From NCBI GenBank assembly GCA_029747015.1, contig JAKOGI010000004.1, positions 147,001 to 211,000 of the forward strand: 64,000 nucleotides of DNA, in the 5' to 3' direction. Positions 11,732 to 23,520 of the stretch are shown one piece after another (within the stretch, counting starts at the first letter, position 1; every line of letters begins with the position of its first letter). Made by a program: the position numbers and the translations under genes. The notes beneath the pieces are model-generated. The model was not told the origin of the DNA. It made no database searches and saw only the letters and a list, made by a program, of their open reading frames with translations. The stretch comes from Carnegiea gigantea. Taxonomy: Eukaryota > Streptophyta > Magnoliopsida > Caryophyllales > Cactaceae.

Positions 11732-13500
11732 ATGGTGGTAAGCGAAGTGACAGGAGCATGGACTCGCAAGGACAAGGCCCCTGCGGCCAATACCTCTGTG
11801 ATCAACTAGCCCGACTCGTTCCGAGAGAGAAGCGTACGTCGCAGTGGACGCTCTGAAAAACTTTATGTCCACCACGACGGATACTATCACCCGGCAGGTC
11901 TCAGAACAGGTCAAAAGGGCTATGGAGGCGGCTAACTCGGTTAGGCCACTTCCTCATTTCGATTACATACCTACCCATGGGGGCGAGCCCCCCACAGGCC
12001 GGAGCGGGTACCATCCCCCTGTTACTCAGAGCGGGAGCAGGAGGTACCGCGGTCGAACCAAAGCGGTCGGCCCTATACAGAGCAGCTAGGTCGATGCGCG
12101 GCGGCGAGACGTAGTGGCCGCCCCATGCAGGGGGCAACGACCAAATCAACAACTGCTTCCACTCCTTATGCAACCCATTCCAGGCAAACCGCTTGGTTCG
12201 AGGAATAGGAACAGACGTCCAAGCCTCGGGAAGAGATCTCGGGCAGGCGACGGTTCAGCCGGGGACGCCGTACTCACTGTGACCGCATATGAAGTCCTCC
12301 GCGGGAGATCCGCGGTCAGGAGCCTCGTCGAGGGGATCGGTCCCCCGTAAGGGCTTCGAGGCACGACAGGGAGAGGAAAAGCCCTTCTGTTGCTGAGGTA
12401 GAGCACCATCCTAAAACCCCCATCAAGGTGTCGAGAATGGCTGGTCGGCCAACTGCTCCTCCCTTCTCCACCCCGTTCAGCATAGAAATCATCAACGCTC
12501 CGCACTACGGGAAAGTCAAGATCACCACGGTAGACCTTTACAATGGGATAGCAGATCCCAAAGAGCATCTGGGGGTCAATAAGACACATATGTATGTGTA
12601 GGATGTAGACGATGCCGCTTATTGCTGCTATTTTCCTGCTGCCCTAAAAGGGGTGGCGCAGTCATGGTTTAATGGTCTGGCCCCGGGAAGCATCACTTGT
12701 TTTTAGAACCTGACTGACAAATTTGTTAGCCAGTTCATCGTCAGTCGGAAGGAAAGGAGGAGTAGCATCCACCTGTCCAAAATCAAGCAGGAGCCGCAAG
12801 AGTCCATCGCCGAATTTTTCAAGCGCTTTCATCAGGAGGCGGTGCTGATTTTGGACCTGGAAGACGGGGTGGCTTACACCTCCTTCTTAAACGGTCTCAG
12901 GAGCGGCCGCTTCAAGTTCTCCTTGGCAGAATAGATGGAGATCACATTGGCCAAGGTCCTGAGGAAGGCCGCAGATTTCATTCGCGCCACAGAAATTTGT
13001 GCTGACAATTCTGACGCCCCCGAAGAAGGCTAGGGTCCCGGAGGATAAGAATCTCAATCGTGGTGACAGAAATCTTGTCCCCGAGAAAGGAGGCTGCCGT
13101 TCGAGGCAATCGAACCTGGGTTTCCTGTGGACGCTAGAAGCATCCTCATGGAGGTTAGGGGACATCCCATGCTCCGAAGACCGCCACCCATGATCGCACC
13201 CCCGAAGCCGCAGAATGCCAAGAAATACTGCGAGTTTCATGAGCAGAGCGGACACACCACTACTGAGTGCCAATAGCTGAAGAAACCCTTCATGAATTGG
13301 CAGACAAGGGTCAGATCGACCGATTTTTGAAGAGAGGGCCCCGGTTCCTTCGACGAGAACACGAGCCCACATAACCCTAACCGCAGGATGAGGAGTGTTC
13401 GACGGAGGTTGTGGCCACAATTGCTAGAGGTTATGCGGAAGGAATGACCCAATCAGCTTAGAAAGCGCAGCTCAGAAGTGCACAGCAGGTACTTACCACT
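11732..13500 (+). pseudogene. gag remnant of the Tat-type gypsy element
   Basis: A likely start is ATG 11732 ('MVVSEVTGAWTRKD'), quickly broken by a stop and frame change. A proline/arginine-rich N-terminal part follows. The Retrotrans_gag domain at about 12440-12990 has 'PFSIEIINAPHYGKVKI', 'DLYNGIADPKEHL', 'FPAALKGVAQSWFNGLAPGS', 'FVSQFIVSRKERRSS' and 'SFLNGLRSGRFKFSLAE'. A zinc-knuckle-like motif, 'YCEFHEQSGHTTTEC', lies at about 13225-13270; the CX2H variant is common in this lineage. Stops fall at about 12600, 12704 and 12933, and more follow the knuckle. The product would have packaged the element RNA. Confidence 0.85.
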
Positions 13501-14120
13501 GAGCAAGGACCCTGTACAACGGGGCCCATAATGGTGTTTGGTGGGAAGGAAGCCCCACGATTCGCTTCTCTGCACAATGATCCCTTAGTCGTTGAGATGA
13601 AGATAGCAAGTGCAATTGTACGATCGATTCTGATCGACAAGGGTAGCTCTGTTGACATCATAACCCAGGACTGCTTGAAGAAACTCACGCGCCCCAGACG
13701 TGACATCGTCCCCTTAGTGCACGCCATCTTGGGCTTCAGCGGGCAGGAGGTGAATCCTACTGGGATGATCCGCCTCCCTGTATGCTTTGGTGATAAACTC
13801 AAATCCAAGAATATAAAGGCTGACTTCTTGGTCATTGATGTGCCCACGGCCTACAATGTGATCCTAGGACATCCAATCTTTTATAAGGTGAAATCCGCCA
13901 TCACCTCCTCCAGGTCCAATTCGAGGCTGATGATGGCAGCGTTGGTGGAATGCGCGGGGACCAACGGACGGCCCAGGAGTGTTACTTGGTGAGCATCAGA
14001 CCCTTGGTAGAATGAACGAAGGAGCACGGTCCTGACGGGCCGTCCCAGGCGAAGAAGCGTGCAAGGGCTGGCCCAGCCACCATGGTCCCAGAAGCATTCG
14101 TCATCCACACCCTCACCTCA
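13501..14120 (+). pseudogene. Aspartic protease region of the gypsy pol
   Basis: The open stretch 13531-13992 contains 'IMVFGGKEAPRFASLHNDPL', the catalytic motif 'ILIDKGSSVDII' (D-x-G-S-S, here with Lys in place of the usual Thr/Gly), then 'ILGFSGQEVNPTGMIRLPV' and 'AYNVILGHPIF'. This is the retropepsin fold of Ty3/gypsy elements that cuts the polyprotein. The following region to about 14220 is a degenerate linker. Confidence 0.85.
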
Positions 14121-14219
14121 GCAGAACCCTCACGGCTTCGACCAGAGGCCACGGGTGATGTGGAGCAAGTTTCACTTGAAGAAGGACGGCCTGAGCACAC
14201 AGTTCAGCTGGGTCAAGAA

Positions 14220-15600
14220 ATCACGACCCTCGATCGATAATCATTGCTCTCCCTCTTACGGGAATATAAAGATGTCTTCCCGTTCGGACCTGAAGCAATG
14301 CCTGGCATTGCCCCAACTGTGATGGAACACCGGCTGAACGTGGACCCTCATTATAGGCTGGTCATCCAAAAAAAGCGCCATATGGGCCATGAGAGAGCTG
14401 GCACTGCCAATGCTGAAGTGCAGAAGTTGCTAGAAGTTGGGTTCATTCGAGAATGCCAATAGTCTGAATGAATCTCGAATGTGATGCTGGTGAAGAAACC
14501 TAACGGAACTTGGAGAATGTGTGTGGATTTCACGGATTTGAACAAGGCCTACCCGAAGGATAGCTATCCGCTGCCAAAAATTGACAAGTTGGTGGACGCC
14601 ATAGCCGGACATGCTTATTGAGCTTCATGGATGCTTTCTTCGGGTACCACCAAATACCCCTCTGCTCGGCAGATCAAGAAAAGACTGCGTTCATCACGGA
14701 CCGCGGCCTCCACTGTTATACGATGATGCCCTTTGGATTAAAGAACGCAGGGTCACTTATCAGCGCCTTGTTAACTATTCGAATCCCTCATTGGCAAGGC
14801 CATGGAAGACAACATGATAGTAAAAAGCAAGACCGATAGGGATCATGGCCAGGATTTGAGGAAGACGTTCGATATACTTCAGACCTTCGCAATAAAGCTT
14901 AACCCCAAGAAATGCATCTTTAGGGTACGGTCGGATAAATTTCTCGGCTTTATAATTAGCAGCCGCGAAATCGAAGCTAACCCGGACAAGATCCAGGCCA
15001 TCCTTGACATGAGGCCGCCACGGAATATAAGAGAAGTGCAACGCCTAACCGGCTACATCACCGCGCTAGGCCGATTTATGTCCCAGTCTGTAGACAACTG
15101 CCAACCGTTCTTCCGCGTCCTACGACAACGGGCCAACTTCAGTTGGGACCAGCAGACGGAGGAGGCTTTCCAGGCCTTGAAGACCTACCTGGCTCAGCTA
15201 CCCAAAATCGCCAGCCCTTTGGAATGGGAAATCTTGGTCTTGTATTTGGCTGCTTTAGAGCACGCAGTCAGCGCTGTTCTCATAGTAGAAAGGTTAAAGC
15301 AGCAGATCCCTGTGTACTACGTAAGCCACGTCTTGGCAGGGGCGGAAGTGAACTACCCCCTTATTGAGAAGTTTGCGCATGCCTTAGTAATGGCCAGTCG
15401 GAAGCTGAGGCCTTACTTTGAGGCTCACAAGATCCTGGTCTTAACCGATCAGCCATTGAAGAACATCATTTAAAAGTTAGATGCCTTAGAGTGACTCTTG
15501 AAATGGGTCGTCGAACTGTCACACTATGACTTGGCCTTCGAACCACGGCGTGCTATCAAAGCCCAGGCATTAGCTGACTTTGTGGCCAAGAATACAACGC
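14220..15600 (+). pseudogene. Reverse transcriptase and first RNase H of the gypsy pol
   Basis: RT begins 'LLREYKDVFPFGPEAMPGI' (14245) and runs through 'VGFIRECQ', 'VKKPNGTWRMCVDFTDLNKA' and 'PLPKIDKLVDAIAGH'. A frame change near 14610 leads into 'LSFMDAFFGYHQIPL' and 'MMPFGLKNAG'. The stretch before the active site is shortened and garbled, and the YVDD box reads 'MEDNM', with the second Asp lost. From 14802 a long open frame gives the thumb, 'KFLGFIISSREIEANPDKI', and the RNase H domain ('FSWDQQTEEAFQALK', 'VYYVSHVLAGAEVNYPLIEK', 'VLTDQPLKNII'). Stops occur at 15471 and 15492. The enzyme is inactive as written. Confidence 0.85.
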
Positions 15601-16200
15601 TCGTCGAGGAACGTGATTTGCGCCCGTGGCCCTGGAACCTGTATGTGGACGGCTCGTCCACCAAGGATAGGAGTGGGGCCGACCACATCATTGAAAGTCC
15701 CATCGGGGCACGGTACGAGCACGCTTGCAGTTCATATTCAAGGCGTCCAACAATGAAGCAGAGTACGAAGTCCTCATCGCGGGAATAGAGCTATGTTACA
15801 CCACCGGGGCTGATTCTGTCCAAGCCTTCTCTGACTCCCAGTTAGTCGTCAGATAACGCAACAGTGCATATAAGGCAAAGGATGACACCATGGCCGCCTA
15901 TGTTCGAGGGGTACGCGACGCGGCTAAGTTACTAAAGCACGTTGCAATCACACACATCCCTCGCTCAAAGAACCAATAGGCTGATGCCCTGTCTAAACTA
16001 GCATGCTCATTAGAGGACGAGGAGCACAAAAACATTCAGTGGGAGACCCTAATGGAGAGGAGCATCGATCCACATGAAGTACTATGGTTAGACAGATGCT
16101 CGACATGGATGGATCCCATCCACGCGTACCTCATTGATGGTACCCTTCCCTCGGATCCCAAAGAAGCGGATAAAGTAAAGAAGAGGTCGAACTGATTTAT
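15600..16200 (+). pseudogene. Second (plant/archaeal-type) RNase H of the gypsy pol
   Basis: After a linker comes a separate RNase H: 'WNLYVDGSSTKDRSGA' (first catalytic Asp, about 15635), 'ASNNEAEYEVLIAGIELC' (Glu, in a shifted frame near 15745), 'FSDSQLVVR' (Asp, about 15830) and 'HIPRSKNQ.ADALSKLA' (about 15955-16000, with a stop at the dot). A second RNase H between the first one and integrase is a published hallmark of Tat-lineage elements (dual RNase H). Frame shifts near 15735 and a TAA at 15855 show that it is dead. Confidence 0.8.
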
Positions 16201-17291
16201 CCTATACGAGGGGATCTTACACAAGAGATCTTACGCCCAGCCCCTCCTACGTCGTGTGACCCCAAAAGACGGGAAAAAGATACTGGAAGAGCTATACGAA
16301 GGCATTTGCAGCACTCATGCCGGAGGCCGCGCCCTACCTGTTACGGCCATTCGAACTAGCTACTACTGGCCCAGCTTACAGAAGGACGCCATGTCACTAG
16401 TGCGGACCTGTGACAAATGCCAGAAGTTCGCCCCCATCAACCGAGTCCTCTCTACCCCCATGACGCCCATCGTCAGCTCCCTACCGTTCGCCACATCGGG
16501 TATGGATATCCTCGGCCCTTTCCCTAAAGCTACGGGGCAGCATAAGTACCTTTTTGTGACGGTCGACTACTTTACCAAACGGGTAGAGGCTGAGGCCGTA
16601 GCCTCTATAACCACCGCTGAAGTACGAAGGTTCATCTGGCGAAACATCATCACCCGTTTCGGCATTTCTCGTGCCATCATCTTCGATAACGCAGGCAATT
16701 CGACACCAGTAGGCTCGTGGACTATCTCAGTAGCTTGGGCTGGCAAGCTCGATCCACCGCTGTGGCTCACCCTTAGACCAATGGCCAAGCCGAGGCGGCC
16801 AACAAGTCTATTCTCCATGGCCTACAGAAGAAACTTAATGACGCAAAGGGAAAATGGGCAGATGAGCTACACGGAGTCACTCACACTGAGAAAACTGCTA
16901 CTAGCGAGACCCCTTTCATGTTAGCTTATGGGTTCGAGGCTGTTCTGCCCCATAGATGTCGCCCTCCACACTTATCGATTGACAACTTTTGAAGAAGAGT
17001 TGAACAATGCGGCGCTCCGAGAAGCTCTCGACCTCCTCCCCTCCATCTGTGGCTACACTCTCCTTCAAGGGGCCCTTTATAAACTCCACATTGCACGCCT
17101 ACACAATCATTCTATGGCACATAGAGGCCGTAGCTCACGCGGGGGAATATGAAAAACTCACTGCCAATTGGGAAGGCCCATATAAGGTTGTAGCTCAAGT
17201 CCGTTCCGGAACGTATCGCCTCGAGACTGTCAGCGGCTCCCCCATACCACAAATCTGGTAGTCCAACAATCTGAGAAAGTACTATACTTAG
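16200..17291 (+). pseudogene. Integrase of the gypsy pol
   Basis: The zinc-binding region has 'ELYEGICSTHAGGRAL', 'YYWPSLQKDAMSL' and 'CDKCQKFA'; the usual first His ('LHEG') is Tyr here. The DDE core has its first Asp in 'SGMDILGPFP' (about 16505) and the second in 'IIFDNAG' (about 16685). A frame change follows, then Glu in 'NGQAEAANKSI' (about 16790). The C-terminal part reads 'LTANWEGPYKVVAQV' and 'SGTYRLETVSGSPIP', ending in stops near 17262 and 17290. No chromodomain is visible, as expected for Tat. Pol ends about 110 bp before the first tandem array. Confidence 0.85.
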
Positions 17292-17402
17292 GCTCATCTT
17301 TTTCATTCTCCTCCAACAGACATATATTCCTTGATTACAGGTAATAAAATCGAAAGCCCACAGCGGCCATGTTTGCACTCATACGCACTCTTCTTTCTCT
17401 CT

Positions 17403-17995
17403 AAGCACGACCTTATGGCCAGTCGCTACACTCTTAGCCCCAATGGGGGCTAAGGGTCCCTGAGCACGGCCTTATGGCCGGTCGCTACACTCCTAGTCCC
17501 AGTGGGGGCTAAGGTCCCTGGGCATGGCCTTATGGCCGGTCGCTACACTCTTAGCCCCAATGGGAGATAATGGTCCATGAGCACGGCCTCATGACCGGTC
17601 GCTATCCTCTTAGCCCTAAGGAGGACTAAGGGTCCCTAAGCACGGGCTTATGGCCGGTCGCCACACTCCTAGCCTCAGTGGCGGCTAAGGGTCCCCGAGT
17701 ACGGCCTTATAGCTGGTCGCTATACTCTTAGTCCCAATGGGGGCTAATGGTCCCTAAGCACGGCCTTACGGCCGGTCGCTACACTCTTAGCCCCAATGGG
17801 GGCTAAGGGTCCTTGAATACGATCTCATGGTCGGTCGCTACACTCTTAACTCCAATGGAGGTTAAGGGTCCCTGAGCACGACCTTATGGCTGGTCGCTAT
17901 ACTCTTAGGCCCAATACGGGCTAAAGGTCACTGAGCATGGCCTCATGGTCGGTTGCTACACTCTTAGCCCCAATGGAGGCTAAGGTTCCATAACC
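17403..17995 (+). repeat. Tandem array 1 of a ~60-bp hairpin-rich unit
   Basis: About ten units of 58-60 bp follow pol directly. Consensus words are GCACGGCCTTATGGCCGGTC, CGCTACACTCTTAG and CCCCAATGGGGGCTAAGGGT. Each unit can fold into two short hairpins: GGCC-TTAT-GGCC, and TTAGCCCC-AAT-GGGG-(G)-CTAA. The same unit forms array 2. Tandem repeats in the 3' untranslated part of Tat-type elements are known as a source of satellite DNA. Confidence 0.9.
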
Positions 17996-18287
17996 ATGGC
18001 CACCTGGCTGGTCATAAGATGAGTTGCGCATTCCTCGGCCAAACGACACATCACTTGTCCTTTCGCTGAAGGGCTATTAGCCTACAACACATGAAGAACG
18101 AAAACACAAGCTAAAACGAAAGAACAAGTACGAAACAGAAGAGCGATCAACGAAAAGAAGCTGGTTACCAAAAATGAACGTTTTTTTTCCATTAATGAAG
18201 CACGAGTACAATATCTATTTTTTTTTTAAAAAAACACAAAATAAAGATGAGAAAGAAAGAAGAAAGAACAAGTGGAAAAGAAGGGGC
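17996..18287. other. Spacer between array 1 and the antisense gene
   Basis: A-rich on the plus strand with T8 and T10 runs (18179-18230). It probably holds the 3' UTR of the antisense gene; no exact AATAAA was found on the minus strand. Confidence 0.4.
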
Positions 18288-20615
18288 TTACACGTCGGGC
18301 TCTCCATTATCCTCATGACCCTCCTCCTTAGAAGCCTCGGCCTCAGCATCCAAGGAGTTAGTTGCCTCATCCCTTGCACCCTCACCCTCGCCAGGAGGAG
18401 GAATAAATTCCACCTCCCTGGGGTCACGACCTTCGTCCTCGGCCCACTGGCGCCCATCTACATAGTGGAGGTAGGCCTTGAAGTAGCTATCCTCCTGAAA
18501 TTCCTGAGCTAGCATCATCAGGACTTTGTATAAATACCCTACGGTATCGACATGGTCCTGCTGATAGCCCTGCTCCTTGGCCTGAGCCACCCTTTCAGCC
18601 CCCGCGGTTGCTTCAGCCTTGACTTTTACGAGCGCCTCCTCTAGTTCTCACTACAAGTCTTTCTTCTCAGCCTCTCGGGTGTCCAGATCAGCCTTCAGGT
18701 TTTCCCAACACCACTGGTACCAGGTCGCCAGCCCCTCCAGCCTTCGGCACTCCGCTGCGGCTCTCACCCCCCGAGCGAACACCTCGGCCATTATCACCTC
18801 CTCCTCGGTGATCTTAGGGGAATCCGAGGTGCTGGAAGCCACCAAATCCCAAGACTTAACTAAGTTCGTTACAAGTGAAAATTTGGCTGCCGGATCCGCC
18901 TTGATGAAATTGGTGGACCACCGCTGGACACCCGTAGGAGAACCACCGACGGCTTAAGAAGCAGTTCCCATGGTCTTAGAGGGGCCGGCTTGTTCCTAGA
19001 GGTCGAGTGTGCGATCCCCAGTTGACTGACTTACAGGCTGCCGAGGGGCAGACCGCTCGGCTCTTACTTCCCCTGTATGGGTAGGGGCGGATGCTACGGT
19101 CTCATCTGGCCGACCCTCGGTTCGTTGTTGCTTGCAGGCCGGTAAGCTGATCGCTGGCCTCTTTTCGCGCGGTACTTGAGGGGGTGCCTGCGGTCAAAAT
19201 AACTTAGTCAGATTACTTCAAACCAGGGATCACGGGGAAAGGGGCGAATAAGGTCATAGAGCGTACCTTCTTGGCTTGTTTAATAACGAGGCGTTGCCTC
19301 TCCTCTTCCCAACGGCACTCGGCGTCGGCTGCCACTTGTTCCAAAGTGGCGTCCCTGGTCTCAAAGACCGTCAACCTCACGCTCGCTTGCTCTACATAAA
19401 ACAAAAAGGAAGTCAGGTCAGAACCAAGCAGGAAAGCTGAGTAATATTGGGACGACCAATATCCTTAGAAAAATTCTTAAGGATAAAAAGGCCCGCTGCG
19501 GCAAGGAAGAAGTCGTTCCCAAAAGACTTCAACTTAGGAAGCCAATTCAAGGGTTTCCTATTACTAGACTTGCTCTTTCTCTTCTCGGGGCCCTTCACAG
19601 ATTCTATTGCCTGAGCCATAAACTTGGGGATGGGCCAAAGCTTATCATCCTCTCGTATGTAGAACAGAAAATAACGGGCCGTTTTTCTTTCTTCAGTCGT
19701 GGGCTGCCCAAAGGGGTTCCTAATAGGCTTACCCTCATTCCAGTCAGGAACGTTTCCCCAACCTGACTCTCGACGAACAATGAGGAAGACATATTTCCAA
19801 TGCTACACCTTTGACTTCTTCTCGATGGCCATTATGAATTCCGGCCTGTTGTTAAAACAATACCACCCCAAGTCCCAGTCTCTTTGGGGGCCCTATGGAC
19901 GGTGTGAACGAGACTAAATGCTCATGCCGAGCAGGTGAGGCTGCGCAGCTCGCAAATGGCGATGAAAGAGCAGATGTTGTGCCATGAGGTAGGCACCACT
20001 TGCACGGGCGCCAGTTCATACTTGTTCAAAATCTCCTCAATCACCGGGTGAAAAGGAAATCGGAGACCATAGTTGAGGGCCGCGTGATAAATAGCTATAC
20101 ATTTAGCAAGCGGCTCATTCACGGTCGCATCCGCCTCAGGGATTATGAAGGTGTATCCAGCAGGCAGGAGGTATTGTTTTTCAAGGGCCGTCCTTTTTAG
20201 TGCAGGAACGACCTTGGAATCAGGAAAGTGACTGCCCGGACCGTCCTGCAGGTCTGAGCAGGTTGGGGCCCCTGGAACTCTGGTCCCTCCGCAACAATCT
20301 TCGAAGCTAGCCCTACAGACGAGCGGCCTTTTCCCTTAAGTGCCAACTTGCCTAGAGCCGGAAGCCCTTCCCAGGACGAGGAGCTAGTCGACACCCCTCC
20401 GAGGACGAACATCTTGACGAGCTGTCAGAAGAGGATGAGGAGGTTTCGCCCGAGGTGGAGCCAGTACTAGTGGAGGCCACTTCGGCCCACAGTTTTGATG
20501 AGCTTGAGGCAGAACGAGGATTACCTTGTGTACCCTCAGCCAACAGCTCATCTGGAGACTTGATGCGAGGGGTAGACTTGGTTTTCGCCATTCTTCGTGC
20601 TTGAAAATCAGTCAT
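18288..20615 (-). pseudogene. Antisense ORF of the gypsy element, Transposase_28 (putative gypsy-type) family
   Basis: Reading from ATG 20615: a basic and Ser-rich leader ('MTDFQARRMAKTKSTPRI'), then at about 20180-19940 'YLLPAGYTFIIPEADATVNE', 'ALNYGLRFPFHPVIEEIL' and 'YELAPVQVVPTSWHNICSF'. This is the signature of Pfam Transposase_28, carried antisense by some Tat-type elements. 'WKYVFLIVRRESGWGNVPDW' (about 19790) follows, then a coiled-coil-like region ('RDATLEQVAADAECRWEEER'). The C-terminal part reads 'AYLHYVDGRQWAEDEGRDP', 'EVEFIPPPGEGEGA' and an acidic end at 18288. Frame changes near 20400 and 19860 and stops at about 19000-18955 and 18650 disable it. An intron is visible at 19188-19266. 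The function of this family is unknown despite its name. Confidence 0.75.
19188..19266 (-). other. Probable intron in the antisense gene
   Basis: On the minus strand AAG|GTACGC (donor at 19266) and TTTTGACCGCAG|GCACC (acceptor ending at 19188) bound a 79-nt phase-0 intron. The intron has an in-frame stop, while the coding sense on both sides continues. Splice signals in this orientation imply that the gene was transcribed opposite to the retrotransposon genome. Confidence 0.6.
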
Positions 20616-21324
20616 ATGGTCAGCTATGTGATCTCCCGTGGATATGAGACCTCTATCTCAGGACTGAGGATGCTAGGGGTAGAGGAGTACTCGCAGCTAA
20701 ACCATGAGGGAGTGCCTGGTTCAAAAAGAGGCACCGTGTAAGGAATCGTTTTGGGTTCCCTACATTAATTCTTTTGGGGGACGCCCGCCACCGTCCGACC
20801 ATCAATAAAGGCCGAGAGGCTAGGGAATTGCAGACGATGGCCTCCACTTGGAGACCGGCCAACCCCTCAGGAACGTCCCTACTAGATTAGCAAGAAGACG
20901 ACATAATTTACAAGTACAACAAACAATGCTTTGAAGGAGTGCGAGGGTGTACCTACAGAAGATGAAGATTCGAAGAGGTTATTTGAAGAGGAGGATGAAT
21001 ACTCAAGCAAGGCCTTCAAAGTTGTAGGAGGGGAGCTTCAGACACTAAAGTGACTTTGTATACAGAATAGGAAAAAGGGGCAAAGCGTCTCTCTCTAGAA
21101 ATCATTTCTCTCTCTAAGTGGTTGAAATATGCGATGAGCAAATGACCCCTTCTGCCGAATCCTCACCCTCATAAAGAGCGAGGAAGCAAGACACATCTCC
21201 CGAGAATACCCAACAGGCACAACCCTTCCCAACCGGTGCCACGTGGCGACCTGTTATCACCTCGTCATCAGCAAAAAACCCTAGACCTCGGGGGAGAACG
21301 GGCCTCCAAGGCCCTCCCTGGCAG
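20616..21324. other. Upstream region of the antisense gene
   Basis: Probably the promoter and 5' leader of the antisense gene. A weak TATA-like stretch lies on the minus strand near 21058-21066 (TGTATACAA). No other coding region was recognised; the 71- and 69-codon frames here have no known motif. Confidence 0.35.
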
Positions 21325-22088
21325 CCGGTCGCTATGCGCCTGGCCCTAAGAGTTGGGGGGCCCTGGGCACGGCCTTATGGCCGGTCGCTAAACTCCTAGT
21401 CCCAGTGGGGGCTAAGGGTCCTTGAGTACGGCCTTGTGGCCGGTCGCTACACTCCTAGCCCTAGTGGGGGCTAAGGGTCCTTGCGTACGACCTTATGGTC
21501 GGTCGCTGCACTCCTAGCCCTAGTAGGGGCTAAGGATTTCTGAGCACGATCTTATGGCCAGTCGCTACACTCTTAGCCCTAATGGCGGCTAGGGGTCCCT
21601 GAGCACGGCCTCATGGCCGGTCGCTACACTTTTGGCCCTAATCGGGGCTGAAGGTCCCTGAGTACGGCCTTATGGCCGATCGCTACACTCCTAACCTCAG
21701 TGGGGGCTAAGGGTCCCTGAGCACAGCCTCATGGCCGGTCGCTACAATCTTAGCCCTAATGGGGGCTAAAGGTCCCTGAACACTGCCTCATGGCCGGTCG
21801 CTATACTCTTAGCCCCAATGAGGGCCAAGGGTCCCCGAGCACGACCTCACGGTCGGTCGCTACAATCTTAACCGTAGTGGGGATTAAGGGTCCCCGAGTA
21901 CGGCCTCATGGCCGGTCACCACAATCTTAACCCCGATGGGGGCTAAGGGTCCCTAAGCACGGGCTTATGGCCGATCGCTACACTCTTAGCCCAATGGAGG
22001 CTAAGGGTCCCTGCGCACGGTCTTATGGCCGGTCGCTACACTCTTAGTTCTCGTAGGGGCTAGGGGTCCCTGAGCACGGCCTTGGGGC
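21325..22088 (+). repeat. Tandem array 2 of the ~60-bp unit, left part
   Basis: About thirteen units of the same repeat as array 1. Two units (21489-21500 and 21843-21854) read GACC...GGTC instead of GGCC...GGCC, so both arms of the first hairpin changed together. The array is cut at 22088 by an inserted LTR and continues at 25549. Confidence 0.9.
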
Positions 22089-23029
22089 TGTAACACCCGG
22101 GATGTTATCCCCTTCGTTAAGCCGATTACGCTATTTTATATCGTTATAAAATCGTATTTGGTTATTTCGATAAATTGAAATAATATCGATGTAGCCTGCT
22201 TGAATGCTGATTTTATTGAAAAGAATATTATTATTATTATCATTATTATTGGTTTTAGTGTCATTAAGGATGCCATTGGGTACCACATTGGGCAGATTCC
22301 CGAATACGATTAAAATGTCGAACCTTAGGAATAGTCCTGCAATTTATTGAATCGAACCTTAATATAATCAAAAGGCCGAATAAACCGGCCAATGATTATA
22401 TTACTGATTACGATTTAAGAATAGAGGTCGGGAATTGGATTTACAGTACAGCGGTTTGGTAATATTTATCAATTGGTAAAAGTCAAAAAAAAGGGAACAA
22501 AAGGGCCGAAGCCCTTTGCTCGACAGAGAAGCATTGCGAAGGGGGGCTCATCAACCCCAGCCCCACGACCACACACTGGGAGAGAGAGAGGGAGGCACCG
22601 ACGAGGGCGCCGGCGATCGACCAACGCGCGCCCAGCCATCCCCCACCCCGGTCGATGCCCAAACCGGGCCATAGAGAGAGTGAGACAGACGCGGGAGAGG
22701 GAGAAAGAGCGTGAAGGGGGGGAGGTCGCCGCCGTGTGCCTTAGCGGCTCCTCTAGGGCTCGCCGGCGGCATGACGACCGTCCGACGGTGCCAGTGGAAT
22801 GGTGGCACAATGGGTCACAGCGGGACAGCAAAGGAACGAACCGAGCCCACGCCAAGCCAACCCAAATCAAGCCCTAAAACGGGTCCTTTAGCTTGGATTC
22901 GAGGTGGGTTTCCTCTTCCTCCTATTTATTGATAATTTTGATGAAAGTTTATTGATTATAGTTCTTTCAGGTTGAATTGGAATTGAGTATTAGTGATTTG
23001 AGGAAATTGTAGCGTAAACTGAACGATGC

Positions 23030-23032
<3 letters not shown>

Positions 23033-23072
<40 letters not shown>
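23033..23072 (+). repeat. (GT)20 microsatellite
   Basis: An uninterrupted GT dinucleotide run inside the solo LTR. Confidence 0.95.
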
Positions 23073-23074
<2 letters not shown>

Positions 23075-23520
23075 TTTATCGATTATATGAAATTTATTCG
23101 ACTATATATAGGTTATCGATTATATGAAATTTTTTGATTATATGAAATTTATGCGATTATATAACGTTTATCGATTTATATGTAATTTATCGATCATATG
23201 AAGTTTATTGATTATATATAGTCTATCGATTATATGAAGTTTATTAATTATATATATAGCTTATCGATTATATAAAGTTATCAATTATATCAAGTTTAAT
23301 GATTATATGTCGTTTATCGTTTATAGAAGGTTTATTGATTATATAAAGTTTATCGATTTATATGCGGTTCATTGATTATCTAAAGTTTATTGATTTATAT
23401 GTAGTTTGTTGATTATATATAGTTTATCGATTATATAAAGTATATTGATTATATATAGTTTATCGATCATAAGTAGTTTATCGATTATGCGTAGTTTATC
23501 GATTATATGTATCTATTGTT
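23073..23520 (+). repeat. AT-rich tandem tract of TTTATCGATTATAT words
   Basis: More than twenty imperfect copies of GTTTATCGATTATATA-like units, roughly 20-28 bp apart, follow the GT run within the LTR. This looks like slippage-driven expansion. Confidence 0.8.

Noticed and set aside
12146..12589. 147-codon minus-strand frame in gag
   Set aside because: It lies opposite the gypsy gag, with no motif and no TATA or splice context like that of the real antisense genes further downstream.
17403..22088. Regular ~60-bp repeats as a possible CRISPR array
   Set aside because: The units are contiguous with no unique spacers, and the setting is a plant retrotransposon, so this is a tandem repeat.
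22469..22877. Overlapping 133- and 134-codon frames on both strands
   Set aside because: They sit in a GC-rich part of the solo LTR, are low-complexity and rich in Arg, Pro and Gly, and match no family.
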